Source: Megamonas hypermegale
Lineage (GTDB): Bacteria; Bacillota; Negativicutes; Selenomonadales; Selenomonadaceae
DNA length: 12,919 bases
Direction: 5' to 3'
NCBI GenBank assembly: GCA_002314325.1
Contig: DCFC01000024.1
Location: forward strand, 50,459 to 63,377
Shown: positions 12,916-12,919 of the stretch, one piece after another
Layout of the letters: every line of letters begins with the position of its first letter
Numbering within the stretch: position 1 is the first letter of the stretch
The notes under the pieces: model-generated
Seen by the model: only the letters and a program-made list of their open reading frames with translations
What the model was told of the DNA's origin: nothing
Databases searched by the model: none
Program-made: the position numbers and the translations under genes

Positions 12916-12919
12916 CAAA

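Overview
The window (about 12.9 kb, moderate GC, low-GC Firmicute style ribosome binding sites and TATAAT promoters) looks like chromosome of an anaerobic Firmicute. The gene mix (thyX rather than thyA, a clostridial-type HD-folP-folBK cluster, def-fmt-DUF116 operon, OPT transporter) would fit Negativicutes/Clostridia. That placement is an inference; no rRNA or marker set is present.

Layout. (1) 1-1986: thyX and trxB, both on the minus strand, are bracketed by two inverted copies of a large imperfect palindrome (1-99, cut by the window edge, and 1865-1986). The two copies keep perfect stems although the stem sequence differs, which indicates selection on the folded form. (2) 2094-3612: a minimal mobilization module on the plus strand, made of a promoter, a possible oriT, a MobC-like ribbon-helix-helix protein and a MOBP/PF03432-type HUH relaxase overlapping it by 49 nt. 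No integrase, replication gene or type IV coupling gene accompanies it here. The plus strand before and within mobC is strikingly poor in G. (3) 3639-5696: an EamA/DMT transporter and trpS, then a strong terminator. (4) 5697-8092: a long AT-rich leader and an OPT-family transporter with its terminator. (5) 8090-8254: a short promoter-to-terminator interval with a foldable middle, a candidate small RNA or leader. (6) 8270-10480: a folate operon of HD-domain protein, folP and a folB-folK fusion, ending in a terminator shared with the convergent next operon. (7) 10484-12785, minus strand: def, fmt and a membrane-anchored cysteine-rich DUF116 protein, from an extended -10 promoter. (8) 12786-12919: intergenic inverted repeats, one resembling in layout the palindromes of region 1.

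How the genes fit together. FolP and FolB-FolK make dihydropteroate, the precursor of tetrahydrofolate. ThyX spends methylene-THF to make dTMP, and Fmt spends 10-formyl-THF to formylate initiator Met-tRNA, whose formyl group Def later removes. So three separate transcription units in the window share one-carbon metabolism. The HD protein is a plausible occupant of the poorly defined phosphatase step before FolB, but this is only guilt by association. The parts most worth a second look are the paired palindromes, the isolated relaxase module beside them, and the candidate RNA ahead of the folate operon.
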